A DNA stretch of 64,000 bases from Paenibacillus timonensis (GTDB lineage: Bacteria > Bacillota > Bacilli > Paenibacillales > Paenibacillaceae), in contig NZ_WNZY01000013.1 of NCBI RefSeq assembly GCF_009725205.1, forward strand, positions 50,576 through 114,575, given 5' to 3'. The position numbers were made by a program, and so were the translations under genes. Below are positions 14,842-25,438 of this stretch, piece after piece (position 1 is the stretch's first letter; each line of letters starts with the position of its first letter). The notes beneath the pieces were generated by a model. The model was not told where the DNA came from. It worked only from the letters and a program-made list of their open reading frames with translations, and made no database searches.

Positions 14842-17800
14842 TTAAGCAATTTCGACCGTCTCTTCGTCCTCCAGCTTCACGGAGACGAGCTTGGACACGC
14901 CGCCTTCCTCCATGGTCACGCCGTATAGCACATCGGCTTCCTCCATCGTCCCTTTGCGGTGGGTAACCACGATAAACTGCGTCTGTTCGGAGAATTCGCG
15001 CAAATACTGGGCGAAACGAGCCACGTTGGCCTCGTCCAACGCGGCTTCGACTTCGTCGAGCACGCAGAAAGGGACGGGTTTCACCTGTAGAATGGCGAAC
15101 AGCAGGGCCATTGCCGTCAAAGCCCGCTCTCCACCGGAGAGCAGCTGTAAGTTCTGCAGCTTCTTGCCCGGCGGTTGGGCGACCACATCGATCCCCGTAT
15201 CGAGCAGATTGTCCGGATCAACCAGAATCAGGTCCGCCCGTCCACCGCCAAACAGCTTCGAGAAGACGATCACAAATTCGCGGCGAATGGCATCAAACGT
15301 CGTTTTAAAGCGTTTGGACATCTCCTCGTCCATCTCGCGGATGACCTGATACAAGGTGGTTTTCGCTTCAACGAGGTCATCTTTCTGTTCACTGAGGAAC
15401 TGGTAACGCTCGGACACGCGGTTGTATTCCTCAATCGCACCGAGATTCACATCCCCAAGCAAGGTAATTTGTCGCTTCAGCTCCTTGACTTCCGTTTGGG
15501 TTTGCGGCACATCCTCCGGTACGGCATAACGCTGCTTAGCCAATTCATAGCTAAGCTCATAATCCTCAGACAACTTGCGCAGGATATTGTCCAGCTCCAC
15601 ATCGAGACGGTTCGCCTGGATTTCCGTCTGGCGCAGTTGCTCCTCCACGGCCTTCAGCCCAAGCCGCTGCTCCTTCGTTTCGCTTTCGCCTTCCTCCAGC
15701 TTCTTCACGAGCACGGCGCGCGAAGCCCGTTCCAGTTCGAGCTGCTCGCTAGCGCGTTCCTTCTTCAGCTTGAAATCGTTGAGCTCTTCCCGTTGCTTGA
15801 CGGTCTGTTCCTCATTTTGCTGCAAGTCCACTTCGATCGATTGCAAAATCGTGCGATTTTGCCCCAACTCACGCTCCTGAACCTTGAACTCGTTCTCCGC
15901 GCGGCGCAGCTGCTCGCGCAGCGACTGGCACTCCTGATCCAGCTTGCCTTCCCGAACCTTCAGATCGGTCAGTAAATCCTGGAGTTCCTCCTTGGCCGAC
16001 TCGCTTGCTTTACGTGCGAATTCGGCCGCCCGGATCGATTGCTGGACGGTTTGCTCTTCTTTCTCCAGCTCTACGAGACGTTCTTCCGCAGCTTTCTTCG
16101 TTGCCTCAAGCTCCTCGAGCTCCTTCAGGTAGTGGCCCTTCTCTTGACCATACAGCTCAAATTGCTCGGAAACGTGACGCCATTCATGATCAACCTGCTT
16201 CAGGTCACCAGCGCAAGATTGCTCCTCAACCCGCTTGGCATCGCCGGCTTCGCGCAGTCGCGTCAGCTCGCTTTCCGCCTTAGCCAGTTGGCTGCGAACG
16301 TCGGTTATCCCTTTGCGTAGCTTATCCAGCATCTCCTCGCTCTCGCGAATGTCGCTGGCAAGCTGGTCGAGCTGACGTTTACGTCCCAGCAGGTTGCTGT
16401 TCTTACGATGCTGAGAGCCCCCGGTCATCGAACCGCCGGCATTCACAACGTCGCCTTCCAACGTCACGATTCGGAAGCGGTATTGCAGCCTTGCCGCCAT
16501 CTTGTTCGCTCGCTCCAAATCGCTGGCAAAGACGACGTTGCCGAGCAGGCTGCCGACGATATCCGCATACCGCGGCTCATAACCGACCAGTTCTGCGCCG
16601 ATTCCGACGAATCCATCCGCCTCTTCCAACTGGCGCTTGTCCGCCGCGGAAATTTGGCGCGGACGGATGACGTCCAGTGGCAGAAATGTTGCACGGCCCA
16701 GTTGCCGCTGCTTCAGGAAAGCGATCGCCTGCCGCGATACGGCTTCGTTCTCCATGACGATATGCTGCATAGCGGCGCCCAGCGCCGTTTCTACGGCCAG
16801 CTCAAGCTTTTCCGGAACTCGGATCAATTCGGCGACCGCGCCATGCACTCCGGATAATGCCGATTTTTTCGACGCCTTCAGGACTTCCTTAACACCAAGG
16901 ACAAACCCGTCGTAGTCGTCCTCCATCTCCTTCATCGTGTCGCGCCGGGAAACCAAACCCTCGCGTTTCTGCTCCCATTTGCGGATATTACTTTGGCTCT
17001 CTTCAACGAGCTTCTGCAGCGAATTCACGCGCTCGCTTTCCTGGATGTACTGTCCCCGCACTTCGGCAATTTCCTTGCCCAGCTTATCCAGCACCTTCTC
17101 CAACTCGGCCTTGCTGCCCTTGAGTCTTTCCAGTTCATCCGTCCATTTGACGCCTTCCTCTTCGGCACGTTCCATCCGGCGTTTGACGCTGTCCTTCTGC
17201 TGTTCGGCATAATGGATCTCGTTGCGGGATTGCGCCATCCGATTCATGATGTCGAGAAGTTGGCCTTTCAAGCCTTCCTCCTGCACTTGGCTGATGCCGC
17301 CGGTCACGCCGATCAGCTTCGCCTCTTCGGCCGCCAGTTCATTGCGCAGCTCGCTAAGCTGCTGTTCTGCTGCGGCAAACTTGGCAGCCATCTGCTCCAT
17401 TTCTTGCTGCCGCTGGGCGAACCGCTCTTCACTAACCTCCAGAGATTGGCGAAGCTGCTCGCGATTTTGAGTCAGGTTCTTGGCGCGTTCCTTCAAAACC
17501 TCGCCATAACCTTCGCTTTTTTCATAGCTTTCGCTATATTCAAGCAACTGTCCTTGCAACAGCTCAATTTGGTCCTCCACCTGTCGAAGCGCCAGACGAT
17601 CGCTCTCCAGTTTGGCATCGTGCGCGGAGACGACGGTTGACAAGGCCAACTGCTCCTCCTGGAGTTTGGCTAGCTTGGCATTGGCCTCGCTCCACGAAGC
17701 GTGGATTTGCTCAATCTGATGCACATATAACGAAATCTCTTTATTTTTCAATTGCTCGCGCAATTCCTTGTATTTGATCGCTTTCTCCGACTGCTCCCTC

Positions 17801-18414
17801 AGCGGTTCGATCTGATCCTCCAGCTCAACCACTAAATCATTGATGCGCAGCAGATTTTGCTCGGTTTCATCTAACTTGCGGCGGGCGTCACGCTTACGGC
17901 TCTTGTATTTCACGATCCCCGAAGCCTCTTCGAAAATACCGCGGCGATCCTCCGAACGCGTACTCAGAATCTCTTCGATCCGGCCCTGCCCAATGATAGA
18001 GTAAGCTTCCTTCCCGATCCCCGTATCCATGAACAGCTCGGTAATATCCTTCAGCCGACAGGACTGTTTGTTGATGAAATATTCACTGTCCCCGCTGCGA
18101 TGGACCCGCCGGGTGACCGTCACTTCACTGAAATCGAGCGGTAACGCCTGATCGGTGTTGTCCAGCGTTAGCGACACCTCGCTGAAATTTACCGCCTTGC
18201 GCGCGTCGCTGCCGGCAAAAATGATATCTTCCATTTTTCCGCCGCGCAAAGATTTGGCGCTTTGTTCCCCGAGCACCCAGCGGATGCCGTCGGAGATGTT
18301 GCTCTTACCGCTACCGTTCGGTCCAACCACGGCGGTAATGCCGCGGACGAATTCCATCTCCGTCTTATCGGCGAACGATTTGAAGCCCGCTAACTCTATC
18401 CGTTTCAAAAACAT
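14842..18414 (-). CDS. smc: Chromosome condensation and segregation ATPase SMC
   Basis: A 1190-residue SMC protein that, with ScpA and ScpB, loops and compacts DNA. The ATPase head has the P-loop GPNGSGKS (31-38); two long coiled coils flank a hinge at roughly 510-680 (with 'GGSMTGGS'), and the C-terminal head has the ABC signature 'LLSGGERALTAMALLFAI' and Walker B 'FCVLDEVEAALDEANV'. Length is normal. The start MFLKRIELAGFKSF has AGGTGA upstream. It belongs to the rnc-smc-ftsY series, but here the rightward serine-hydrolase gene lies between rnc and smc, so smc has its own promoter. Confidence 0.98.
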   Translation of the reverse strand: MFLKRIELAGFKSFADKTEMEFVRGITAVVGPNGSGKSNISDGIRWVLGEQSAKSLRGGKMEDIIFAGSDARKAVNFSEVSLTLDNTDQALPLDFSEVTVTRRVHRSGDSEYFINKQSCRLKDITELFMDTGIGKEAYSIIGQGRIEEILSTRSEDRRGIFEEASGIVKYKSRKRDARRKLDETEQNLLRINDLVVELEDQIEPLREQSEKAIKYKELREQLKNKEISLYVHQIEQIHASWSEANAKLAKLQEEQLALSTVVSAHDAKLESDRLALRQVEDQIELLQGQLLEYSESYEKSEGYGEVLKERAKNLTQNREQLRQSLEVSEERFAQRQQEMEQMAAKFAAAEQQLSELRNELAAEEAKLIGVTGGISQVQEEGLKGQLLDIMNRMAQSRNEIHYAEQQKDSVKRRMERAEEEGVKWTDELERLKGSKAELEKVLDKLGKEIAEVRGQYIQESERVNSLQKLVEESQSNIRKWEQKREGLVSRRDTMKEMEDDYDGFVLGVKEVLKASKKSALSGVHGAVAELIRVPEKLELAVETALGAAMQHIVMENEAVSRQAIAFLKQRQLGRATFLPLDVIRPRQISAADKRQLEEADGFVGIGAELVGYEPRYADIVGSLLGNVVFASDLERANKMAARLQYRFRIVTLEGDVVNAGGSMTGGSQHRKNSNLLGRKRQLDQLASDIRESEEMLDKLRKGITDVRSQLAKAESELTRLREAGDAKRVEEQSCAGDLKQVDHEWRHVSEQFELYGQEKGHYLKELEELEATKKAAEERLVELEKEEQTVQQSIRAAEFARKASESAKEELQDLLTDLKVREGKLDQECQSLREQLRRAENEFKVQERELGQNRTILQSIEVDLQQNEEQTVKQREELNDFKLKKERASEQLELERASRAVLVKKLEEGESETKEQRLGLKAVEEQLRQTEIQANRLDVELDNILRKLSEDYELSYELAKQRYAVPEDVPQTQTEVKELKRQITLLGDVNLGAIEEYNRVSERYQFLSEQKDDLVEAKTTLYQVIREMDEEMSKRFKTTFDAIRREFVIVFSKLFGGGRADLILVDPDNLLDTGIDVVAQPPGKKLQNLQLLSGGERALTAMALLFAILQVKPVPFCVLDEVEAALDEANVARFAQYLREFSEQTQFIVVTHRKGTMEEADVLYGVTMEEGGVSKLVSVKLEDEETVEIA

Positions 18415-18590
18415 ACGTTCACTATCACCTCTACCGACTATTGTAACATACCCAAAGCTCCGGCGGACAGGCAATCCGTCTCGTGCAGAAGCCCGGGATG
18501 ACGCATCCTTTGCTCGCTTGAAATTCGATTTCTTTTTTGCTAGTGTGATAGAAAATCCAAACTCTTATATCGGTAAAAGGAGCGCCCTTG

Positions 18591-20003
18591 ATGAGCACGA
18601 AGAAACATTCTCGCCTGTCCGGACTGCTCTTCTTCTTATGCCTTGGCCTCGGATCCCTGCTCTCGCCAGCACTGCCGTTGGCTGCCGCCCAGCAGACGCA
18701 AGTGCTGGCCTCCGCGAAAGTGACCCTCGACGGGCAGGAAATGGCCTGGACGACTTCGCCGCTGATCCATCGCGGCGTAATCTTTGTACCGCTGCGCGAA
18801 GCAGCCGAGCGCCTGGGCGCAGAAGTGAAGTGGAATTCCGCCAAGCACGCTGCCGAGTTGCGAGCTCACGGAGACACGATCTTGCACCGCTCCGGCACGA
18901 ATCTGTTCACCGTCAACGGGGATCCCCTCCGGACGGGCGGCATATCGATCACTCGCGGTGGCGCTACCCTCGTGCCGCTGCGCGCTTTAGCTGAGGTATT
19001 AAAGGCAGACGTCGGTGTCGTTACAACGGATGGAACGATGCACGTTAACTTGACACCGGACCCTGCGTCGATCACCTCTCCCGAGGCGGAGGTGGCCGAC
19101 CGCTATTTCATCGCTCAGCGGTATTCCGGCATCGCTCTGATTGCCAAAGGAGATCGGATCCTGCTGCGCAAAGGTTACGGATATGACGGCGAGAACCATC
19201 TCGTTCGCGCTGACCGCAAATCGCGAATCGCTTCCCTAACCAAATCGTTTACGGCGGCGGCTGTGATGAAGCTGGTGGAAGAAGGACGACTCCGCTTGGA
19301 CGACACGTTGGCATCGTACTATCCCGATTTTCCTTCCGGAGACCGGATTACCATTCACCTCTTGTTGTCGCACCTATCCGGCATCAACCCCAACTTTCCG
19401 CGAGAACCGGGCCTATCCTTGCAGGAAACGATTGAGGCCATCCGGGCCAAACCTTTGCGGGTTGAACCGAACAGCAAGTTTATATACAGCAACAGCGGTT
19501 ATGTATTGTTGGCTGGAATCATCGAGAAAGCGTCAGGGATGCGTTACGGGGACTATCTGAACCAAAACATTTGGCAGCCGCTGGGCCTGTCCGATACCGG
19601 GGAAGCGAAGCCCTCCGTGCCGGTCATCCAAGGATATGTCAGCGCCGGAGATCAGCTATGGGCACCAGCTGGCCCTTATCTCTCCCAATCCGGCACCGGC
19701 ACGCTGTATTCTACTGTCGACGACATGCTGACCTGGATCGCCTCATTCGAAACGGAGCAGGTGCTCCGCCAAGCGTCCATCGCGCAAATGTTTACCCCGT
19801 ATTCAGAAAAAAACTACGGGTATGGCTGGATGATCCGCCAGGAAAACGGAATTACGCGTGTCTTTCACAATGGCAGCGGCACCGGTTACACCACCGGGAT
19901 GTCCCGGGAACTTGGCGGCGGGTACACCATCATCTTGCTTGGCAATCACTCTGGCATGGACACACTGACCCATATGACGGAAATCCGCAAGCGATTGCCT
20001 TAG
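18591..20003 (+). CDS. Secreted stalk-domain / beta-lactamase-fold serine hydrolase
   Basis: A 470-residue exported protein. After a signal peptide (ends near ALPLAAA) comes a copper-amine-oxidase-N-like stalk domain with two repeats ('GVIFVPLREAAERLGAEVKW' and 'GATLVPLRALAEVLKADV'), then a class C beta-lactamase / DD-peptidase-like domain with S-L-T-K at 215-218 (nucleophile Ser215), Y-S-N at 299-301 and a final 'HNGSGTG'. Substrates may be peptidoglycan peptides or esters; true beta-lactam hydrolysis is not implied. The ATG has AAGGAG upstream. It interrupts the usual rnc-smc neighbourhood and is read against both. Confidence 0.9.
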   Translation: MSTKKHSRLSGLLFFLCLGLGSLLSPALPLAAAQQTQVLASAKVTLDGQEMAWTTSPLIHRGVIFVPLREAAERLGAEVKWNSAKHAAELRAHGDTILHRSGTNLFTVNGDPLRTGGISITRGGATLVPLRALAEVLKADVGVVTTDGTMHVNLTPDPASITSPEAEVADRYFIAQRYSGIALIAKGDRILLRKGYGYDGENHLVRADRKSRIASLTKSFTAAAVMKLVEEGRLRLDDTLASYYPDFPSGDRITIHLLLSHLSGINPNFPREPGLSLQETIEAIRAKPLRVEPNSKFIYSNSGYVLLAGIIEKASGMRYGDYLNQNIWQPLGLSDTGEAKPSVPVIQGYVSAGDQLWAPAGPYLSQSGTGTLYSTVDDMLTWIASFETEQVLRQASIAQMFTPYSEKNYGYGWMIRQENGITRVFHNGSGTGYTTGMSRELGGGYTIILLGNHSGMDTLTHMTEIRKRLP

Positions 20004-20080
20004 TGGGAGAACTAGATTGCCCTAATGCATCAATAGCAACGCGGATCAGCGTTAGAGCCCGCAGGAATCCCCTCTTTCAA

Positions 20081-20129
20081 AAAAAGGTCGTCCCGCAAGG
20101 TCAGCAAGACCTTGGGGACGACCTTCTTA
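20081..20129. terminator. Two-way terminator between the serine hydrolase gene and rnc
   Basis: AAGGTCGTCCCGCAAGGTC pairs with GACCTTGGGGACGACCTT around AGCAA; A-run on the left and CTTATTT on the right. Confidence 0.85.
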
Positions 20130-20149
20130 TTTGAGCTATGACTACATGA

Positions 20150-20854
20150 TTAACCCTCAGGCTGAGCGTCCTTGAGCAGATCCAACGCCACGGCAGCCGC
20201 CTGTTGCTCGGCTTCCTTCTTAGATCTACCCGTTCCCTGACCAAGCGAACGACCTTCCATGCAAACCTCCGCGACGAATTCGCGTTCATGCGCCGGTCCC
20301 CGTTCTTCAACGATCCGGTATTCCAACGCGCCCATGCCGTGATGCTGCGTCAGCTCCTGCAACTCCGTCTTGAAGTCGCTGGTTGCCAGCTTGCCGTCCA
20401 GGGTCAATTTAGGAAATACGTGGCGATGAAGAAACGCAGTGACGGCTTCCAGGCCCTGGTCCAGGTATAAAGCACCGATAAAGGATTCAAATACGTCCGC
20501 AAGCAGCGCCGGACGGGTCCGTCCTCCCGTGAGCTCCTCGCCTTTGCCCAGCAGGACGTATTGCCCAAATTCCAAACTTTCGGCAAATTTGACGAGCGAC
20601 GGCTCGCAGACGATGGCAGCGCGCAGCTTGGTTAACTCGCCTTCAGGACGATCCGGAAATAACCGATATAAATGCTCCGAAACGGTTAACTCGAGAACGG
20701 CGTCACCCAGAAATTCCAGGCGCTCGTTATCCTCATATTGACTGAAGCGATGCTCGTTCACGTATGACGCATGGGTGAAGGCTTGTTTCAGAAGCTGCCG
20801 ATTTTGGAATGCCAGTTCAAGTTTATGCTGTAACTGCTTCAGATCTCCATTCAC
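20150..20854 (-). CDS. rnc: Ribonuclease III
   Basis: A 234-residue double-strand RNA endonuclease for rRNA processing and mRNA turnover. The catalytic domain carries '[20 protein letters not shown]' (about 43-62) with the essential acidic residues and a second acidic site in '[17 protein letters not shown]'; the C-terminal dsRNA-binding domain starts '[20 protein letters not shown]' and ends '[17 protein letters not shown]'. It follows fabF by 13 bases, consistent with co-transcription from the fatty-acid cluster. Confidence 0.97.
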   Translation of the reverse strand: MNGDLKQLQHKLELAFQNRQLLKQAFTHASYVNEHRFSQYEDNERLEFLGDAVLELTVSEHLYRLFPDRPEGELTKLRAAIVCEPSLVKFAESLEFGQYVLLGKGEELTGGRTRPALLADVFESFIGALYLDQGLEAVTAFLHRHVFPKLTLDGKLATSDFKTELQELTQHHGMGALEYRIVEERGPAHEREFVAEVCMEGRSLGQGTGRSKKEAEQQAAAVALDLLKDAQPEG

Positions 20855-20867
20855 CAGACTTAACCCC

Positions 20868-22106
20868 TTACGCTTCGTATTTCTTCATAATGATCGTGGC
20901 GTTATGTCCACCGAATCCAAACGAATTGGACATCGCTACACGCACGTCCGCTCGTCTGGCTTCGTTCGGAACGTAATCCAGATCGCATTCCGGGTCCGGA
21001 TGCTCCAAATTGATCGTCGGCGGAATGACGCCATGCCCCAGCGTAAGCCCGCAAATGACGCCTTCTACGCCGCCTGCAGCCCCAAGCAAATGGCCGGTCA
21101 TCGATTTCGTCGAGCTGATGGCCACCTTATAGGCATGGTCGCCAAGCGCACGCTTGATCGCAATCGTCTCTGAGCGATCCCCCACCGGTGTCGAAGTACC
21201 GTGGGCGTTGATATAATCCACTTCCTCCGGCGCGATGCCGGCATCGCGGATCGCCATCTTCATGCAACGCTCCGGACCGTTAGGGTCTGGCTCCGTCATA
21301 TGATGGGCATCCCCGCTCAAACCGTAGCCAATAATTTCACCGTAAATTTTGGCGCCGCGCTTCAGCGCATGCTCCAGCGATTCCAAGATCAGTACGCCGG
21401 CGCCTTCGCCCATGACGAAGCCGTCGCGTTCCATATCAAACGGCCGGCTGGCTTTTTCCGGTTCATCGTTGCGAGTCGACATCGCCCGCATCGAGCAAAA
21501 TCCCGCCATGCCGGTCGGACGGATCGTTGCTTCCGCGCCGCCGCAAATCATCACATCGGCATCACCCCGCTGGATGAGCTTGTACGAATCGCCAATGGAA
21601 TGAGTTCCGGTCGCGCACGCAGTCACCGCCGTCGTGTTCGGGCCCTTTGCCCCGAACAAGATGGATACATGGCCTGAGGCCATATTGGCAATCATCATAG
21701 GAATAAAAAATGGGCTGACGCGTTTCGGACCTTTCTCCAGCAAGATATTGTGCTGGTCTTCCCAAGTTCCGAGACCACCGATCCCCGAACCGATCATGAC
21801 GCCTACCCGCTCCGGGTCGGCCTGCTCGGCGATATTGAGTCCGCTGTCCTTCATTGCGTTAACCGCCGCAGCGGCTGCAAATTGGACGAAGCGGTCCATT
21901 TTCCGCGCTTCCTTACGATCAACATAATCCTCAGGATTAAAATCCTTCACGGAAGCGGCTATTTGCGTAGGGTAATCACTGACGTCGAACGCTTCGACTC
22001 TCGATACACCGGATTTCCCCTGAATCAGGTTATTCCACAGCGTATCAAGGTCATGGCCAAGCGCCGTCACGACCCCCATTCCCGTAACTACTACTCTATG
22101 CTTCAA
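20868..22106 (-). CDS. fabF: Beta-ketoacyl-ACP synthase II FabF
   Basis: A 412-residue condensing enzyme that elongates acyl-ACP with malonyl-ACP. The Cys-His-His triad is visible in '[15 protein letters not shown]', '[12 protein letters not shown]' and '[16 protein letters not shown]'. The TTG start ([13 protein letters not shown]) fits GAGGTGA and the usual family start; a GTG two codons upstream is the alternative. It lies after acpP with a hairpin in the 127-bp gap and before rnc. Membrane fluidity control by FabF is known in Bacillus; nothing in the sequence is unusual. Confidence 0.97.
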   Translation of the reverse strand: MKHRVVVTGMGVVTALGHDLDTLWNNLIQGKSGVSRVEAFDVSDYPTQIAASVKDFNPEDYVDRKEARKMDRFVQFAAAAAVNAMKDSGLNIAEQADPERVGVMIGSGIGGLGTWEDQHNILLEKGPKRVSPFFIPMMIANMASGHVSILFGAKGPNTTAVTACATGTHSIGDSYKLIQRGDADVMICGGAEATIRPTGMAGFCSMRAMSTRNDEPEKASRPFDMERDGFVMGEGAGVLILESLEHALKRGAKIYGEIIGYGLSGDAHHMTEPDPNGPERCMKMAIRDAGIAPEEVDYINAHGTSTPVGDRSETIAIKRALGDHAYKVAISSTKSMTGHLLGAAGGVEGVICGLTLGHGVIPPTINLEHPDPECDLDYVPNEARRADVRVAMSNSFGFGGHNATIIMKKYEA

Positions 22107-22189
22107 ACACACTCACCTCGTATGGACTTCATGTGTACATCATTCTTGGACTTAAGCACGAATGCTTATAGAGGGTAAAGATGAGGAGA

Positions 22190-22221
22190 AGTCCCGCCTG
22201 CTATGTAGGAGGTACGGGACT
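22190..22221 (-). terminator. Hairpin between acpP and fabF
   Basis: AGTCCCG and CGGGACT arms enclose an 18-base loop, without a following T-run on the minus strand. It may attenuate or protect the acpP mRNA rather than end transcription, in line with the high demand for acyl carrier protein. Confidence 0.4.
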
Positions 22222-22233
22222 TTGGGATGACAA

Positions 22234-22467
22234 TTAGGTATGAGATTGTATGTAGTTTACAACTTCACCTACAGTCGTAATCTTCTCTGCATCTTCGTCG
22301 GAAATTTCCAGATCGAATTCATCTTCCAATTCCATCACTAATTCAACTACGTCAAGCGAATCCGCACCCAAGTCGTCTTTGAAAGACGCTTCTAGCGTCA
22401 CTTCGGCTTCATCAGCGCCGAGGCGATCGACCACAATGCGTTTTACGCGATCTAATACATCGGACAT
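22234..22467 (-). CDS. acpP: Acyl carrier protein
   Basis: A 77-residue acidic four-helix protein. The phosphopantetheine attachment serine is in '[18 protein letters not shown]' (about residue 37). The start MSDVLDRVK has AGGAGGTGA upstream, and the upstream MNR codons are not needed. It lies between fabG and fabF, in the usual position, and carries the growing acyl chain for FabD, FabG, FabF and FabH encoded beside it. Confidence 0.98.
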   Translation of the reverse strand: MSDVLDRVKRIVVDRLGADEAEVTLEASFKDDLGADSLDVVELVMELEDEFDLEISDEDAEKITTVGEVVNYIQSHT

Positions 22468-22536
22468 CCGGTTCACCTCCTCTTTGGTATTATAAGAGAT
22501 TTGAAGTTAAAATGCCATAGAAGCGAAAGGCGCGAT

Positions 22537-23286
22537 TTACATATACATTCCGCCGTCCACGTGCAGCGTCTGTCCGGTCATATAGGCCGCGCTGTCCGAG
22601 GCGAGGAATAGTACCGCGCTTGCGATTTCCTCCGGCTGTCCCAAACGGGCCAACGGGATGTCCCCCAGCAATTTCTGGCGATATTCCTCCGGAAGCTCCC
22701 CCGTCATATCGGTTTCGATAAATCCGGGAGCGACGCAGTTCACGGTGATTCCGCGCGAAGCCAATTCACGAGCCGATGCTTTTGTCAGACCAATGACTCC
22801 GGCCTTAGCGGCGACGTAGTTCGCCTGACCCGCGTTGCCGAGCACGCCAACCACCGAAGAAATGTTGATAATCCGTCCCGAGCGTTGCTTCATCATCGGA
22901 CGGGTCACGGCTTTGATCCCGTTAAATACGCCCTTCAGGTTCGTCTCGATGACTTGATCAAACTCTTCTTCCTTCATACGCATAATTAAATTATCTCTTG
23001 TAATTCCTGCGTTATTCACCAGAATATCGATCCGGCCCCACGCTTCGAGTACGGACTTCACCATTCCCTCGAATTGCTCACTGTTGCCTACATGCGCTTT
23101 GGCAGCGTAAGATTTCACACCGAGCGCCTCGATTTCGGAAACGACGCGGGCGGCGGCTTCTTCATTCCCCGCATAGTTCACGACGACGTCGGCTCCTGCC
23201 TCGGCCAAAGCCAGCGCAATACTGCGGCCGATCCCGCGGGAGGCCCCCGTCACCAAAGCGGTTTTGCCTTGAAGAGGTTTGCTCAA
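22537..23286 (-). CDS. fabG: 3-oxoacyl-ACP reductase FabG
   Basis: A short-chain dehydrogenase using NADPH to reduce 3-ketoacyl-ACP. Cofactor motif '[19 protein letters not shown]', '[10 protein letters not shown]', catalytic Ser in 'IINISSVVG' and Y-x-x-x-K in 'YVAAKAG' are present. The TTG at 23286 is preferred because GGAG lies nine bases upstream; the ATG three codons earlier overlaps that site. The product is about 249 residues, normal for the family. It lies between fabD and acpP. Confidence 0.96.
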   Translation of the reverse strand: MSKPLQGKTALVTGASRGIGRSIALALAEAGADVVVNYAGNEEAAARVVSEIEALGVKSYAAKAHVGNSEQFEGMVKSVLEAWGRIDILVNNAGITRDNLIMRMKEEEFDQVIETNLKGVFNGIKAVTRPMMKQRSGRIINISSVVGVLGNAGQANYVAAKAGVIGLTKASARELASRGITVNCVAPGFIETDMTGELPEEYRQKLLGDIPLARLGQPEEIASAVLFLASDSAAYMTGQTLHVDGGMYM

Positions 23287-23426
23287 AAGGTTCATCTCCT
23301 TTCGCCTTGTTTATGAGACGCATCCAAATCAAAACTCCGTCTTGCGGTAACAAAATCTCATCGCCATTCCTTGAGCCCAAACGGCACCTTTGCGGCGAAG
23401 GTAAATCCAGGCCCTCTCGGCCAATA

Positions 23427-24362
23427 TTAATTCAGGGCTGCAGCCGTCTGTTCCAAACTCTCCAAGCTGCTGACATTAAAGAGCCGTACGGATTTATCGA
23501 TTTTCTTAATCAATCCCGTCAAGACGCTGCCGGGGCCGATCTCCACGAAAGTATCCACTCCCTGTGAGAGAAGCCAGCCCACGCTATCCTCCCATAGGAC
23601 GGGAGAATAAACCTGGCGCACCAGCAAGTCCTTGATCTCCGCCCCATTTTGCACCGGCCGAGCCGTTACATTTGCCACGACCGGAACCTCAGCGTCTCGG
23701 AAAGAGGCAGCGGACAACCGATCGCCCAGCCGCTCGGCTGCCGTCTTCATGAGAGAGGAATGGAACGGTCCGCTCACTTCGAGCGGAATCGCCCGCTTGG
23801 CGCCGATCTCCTTCACTCGTTCAACCACAAGGTTAACCCCTTCTTGGCTTCCCGAAACAACGATCTGTCCCGGGCAATTGACATTAGCCAGCTCTACCAG
23901 AGCGCCGCCAGCGGTTATGTCTTCACACAGCTGTGCGAGCGCTTCGCGTTCGCCGCCGAGCACCGCAGCCATTGCACCTTGTCCGCCCGGCACGGCTTGT
24001 TCCATGTATTCACCGCGAGCCCGTACGAGCTTGACAGCATCCTCGAAGCTAAGCACGCCAGCGGCCGTCAGGGCGCTGTACTCGCCCAGGCTGTGACCCG
24101 CGACGTAATCCGGCTTGAAGCCTTTAGCCGCAAACGCCTCGTATAACGCTACGCTTGTCGTCAACAGAGCCGGCTGTGTATTGGCCGTTTGCTTCAGCTC
24201 GGTGTCTGGCCCTTCGAAGATCAAGCCGCTGAGCGAAAAACCAAGCTGCTCATCAGCCTTTTCGAAACGAGCCCGAGCAGCTGGCAATGCATCATATATA
24301 TCCTTGCCCATTCCTACGCTTTGAGAACCCTGTCCCGGAAAAACAAAAGCGATTTTGCCCAT
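23427..24362 (-). CDS. fabD: Malonyl-CoA:ACP transacylase FabD
   Basis: A 311-residue acyltransferase that loads malonate onto ACP. 'FVFPGQGSQSVGMGKD' at the start and the nucleophile motif 'GHSLGEYSALTAAG' (Ser near 92) identify it; 'GPFHSSLM' supplies the catalytic histidine. The start MGKIAFV has AGGGAG upstream. It is the middle gene of the fapR-controlled plsX-fabH-fabD-fabG unit; the 140-bp gap to fabG contains no obvious terminator. Confidence 0.97.
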   Translation of the reverse strand: MGKIAFVFPGQGSQSVGMGKDIYDALPAARARFEKADEQLGFSLSGLIFEGPDTELKQTANTQPALLTTSVALYEAFAAKGFKPDYVAGHSLGEYSALTAAGVLSFEDAVKLVRARGEYMEQAVPGGQGAMAAVLGGEREALAQLCEDITAGGALVELANVNCPGQIVVSGSQEGVNLVVERVKEIGAKRAIPLEVSGPFHSSLMKTAAERLGDRLSAASFRDAEVPVVANVTARPVQNGAEIKDLLVRQVYSPVLWEDSVGWLLSQGVDTFVEIGPGSVLTGLIKKIDKSVRLFNVSSLESLEQTAAALN

Positions 24363-24439
24363 CCTGTGCACTCCCTATCGAAAAAATCAGGTTTATCGCT
24401 TACAAACGGTCGCGAGTGGCAACCCGTTGAAGATGTGTC

Positions 24440-25438
24440 TTACCACACTAGCACAGACGCTCCCCAGGTTAATCCACCCCCGAAGCCAACCAGCAGGATG
24501 GTGTCGCCTTCCTTCATCCGACCATCCTCCGCCGCTTCCACCAGTGCCAGCGGAATAGAAGCTGCCGATGTATTCGCGTATTTATCCACGTTGATGACGC
24601 ATTTATCCTCCGGCAGGTTCAAGCGTTGCATGGCCGATTGGATAATACGGATGTTCGCCTGATGAGGGACAAACAGGTCGATGTCTTCTTTGCTCTTCCC
24701 GGCTTTGCGGAGCACTTCCTCGGTTGCCGAGCCCATCACGCGAACGGCAAACTTGAATACTTCACGCCCGTTCATGTAGATATAATGCTTTCGGTCGGCT
24801 ACGGTAGCTTCCGACGCTGGCAAACGTGAACCGCCCGCCTCCAGTTTCAGCAATTCGCCGCCGGCGCCTTCCGCGCCCAGATCGAAGGACAAGAATCCAC
24901 GGCCCTCTGATACTTCTCCAATAATGACGGCCCCAGCTCCATCCCCGAACAAAACGCAGGTGTTTCGGTCCGAATAATCCGTGATCCGGGATAGCGTATC
25001 CGCTCCAATCACCAGCGCGTTCCGGTACATCCCCGTCTGGATAAACCCATTCGCCGTCGCCATTCCATACACGAACCCCGAGCAGGCGGCGGACAAATCG
25101 AAGGCTGCTGCTTTTTTCGCGCCAAGCTTATCCTGCAAAATGCAAGCCGTCGACGGAAACGCCGAATCCGGCGTTACGGTGGCTACAATAATCAGATCCA
25201 GCTCATCCGCCGTAAGGCCAGCGGACTTCAAGGCACGAACAGCCGCTTCATAAGCCAGATCGGAGGTTGCTTGCTCCGGCGCGGCAATATGCCGTTCTTT
25301 GATCCCCGTACGAGAAACGATCCACTCGTCGTTCGTATCCACTATTTTCTCCAAATCGGCATTCGTCAACACTTTCTCCGGCACGTATTTCCCGGTACCG
25401 ATAATCCCTACCGAACGTAAATTATTCACTCTCGTCAC
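24440..25438 (-). CDS. fabH: Beta-ketoacyl-ACP synthase III FabH
   Basis: A 332-residue enzyme that starts fatty-acid synthesis by condensing acyl-CoA with malonyl-ACP; in branched-chain producers it prefers isobutyryl- and anteiso-type primers. Catalytic Cys in 'DLSAACSGFVYG', His in 'LFVPHQANIRI' and Asn in 'KYANTSAASI'. The first GTG directly follows the plsX stop codon; a second GTG three codons later is an alternative start. Translation is probably coupled to plsX. Confidence 0.96.
   Translation of the reverse strand: MTRVNNLRSVGIIGTGKYVPEKVLTNADLEKIVDTNDEWIVSRTGIKERHIAAPEQATSDLAYEAAVRALKSAGLTADELDLIIVATVTPDSAFPSTACILQDKLGAKKAAAFDLSAACSGFVYGMATANGFIQTGMYRNALVIGADTLSRITDYSDRNTCVLFGDGAGAVIIGEVSEGRGFLSFDLGAEGAGGELLKLEAGGSRLPASEATVADRKHYIYMNGREVFKFAVRVMGSATEEVLRKAGKSKEDIDLFVPHQANIRIIQSAMQRLNLPEDKCVINVDKYANTSAASIPLALVEAAEDGRMKEGDTILLVGFGGGLTWGASVLVW

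Noticed and set aside
15175..15975. Long plus-strand frames inside smc
   Set aside because: They are mirror frames of the coiled-coil coding sequence, rich in Leu, Gln and Arg, without start signals.
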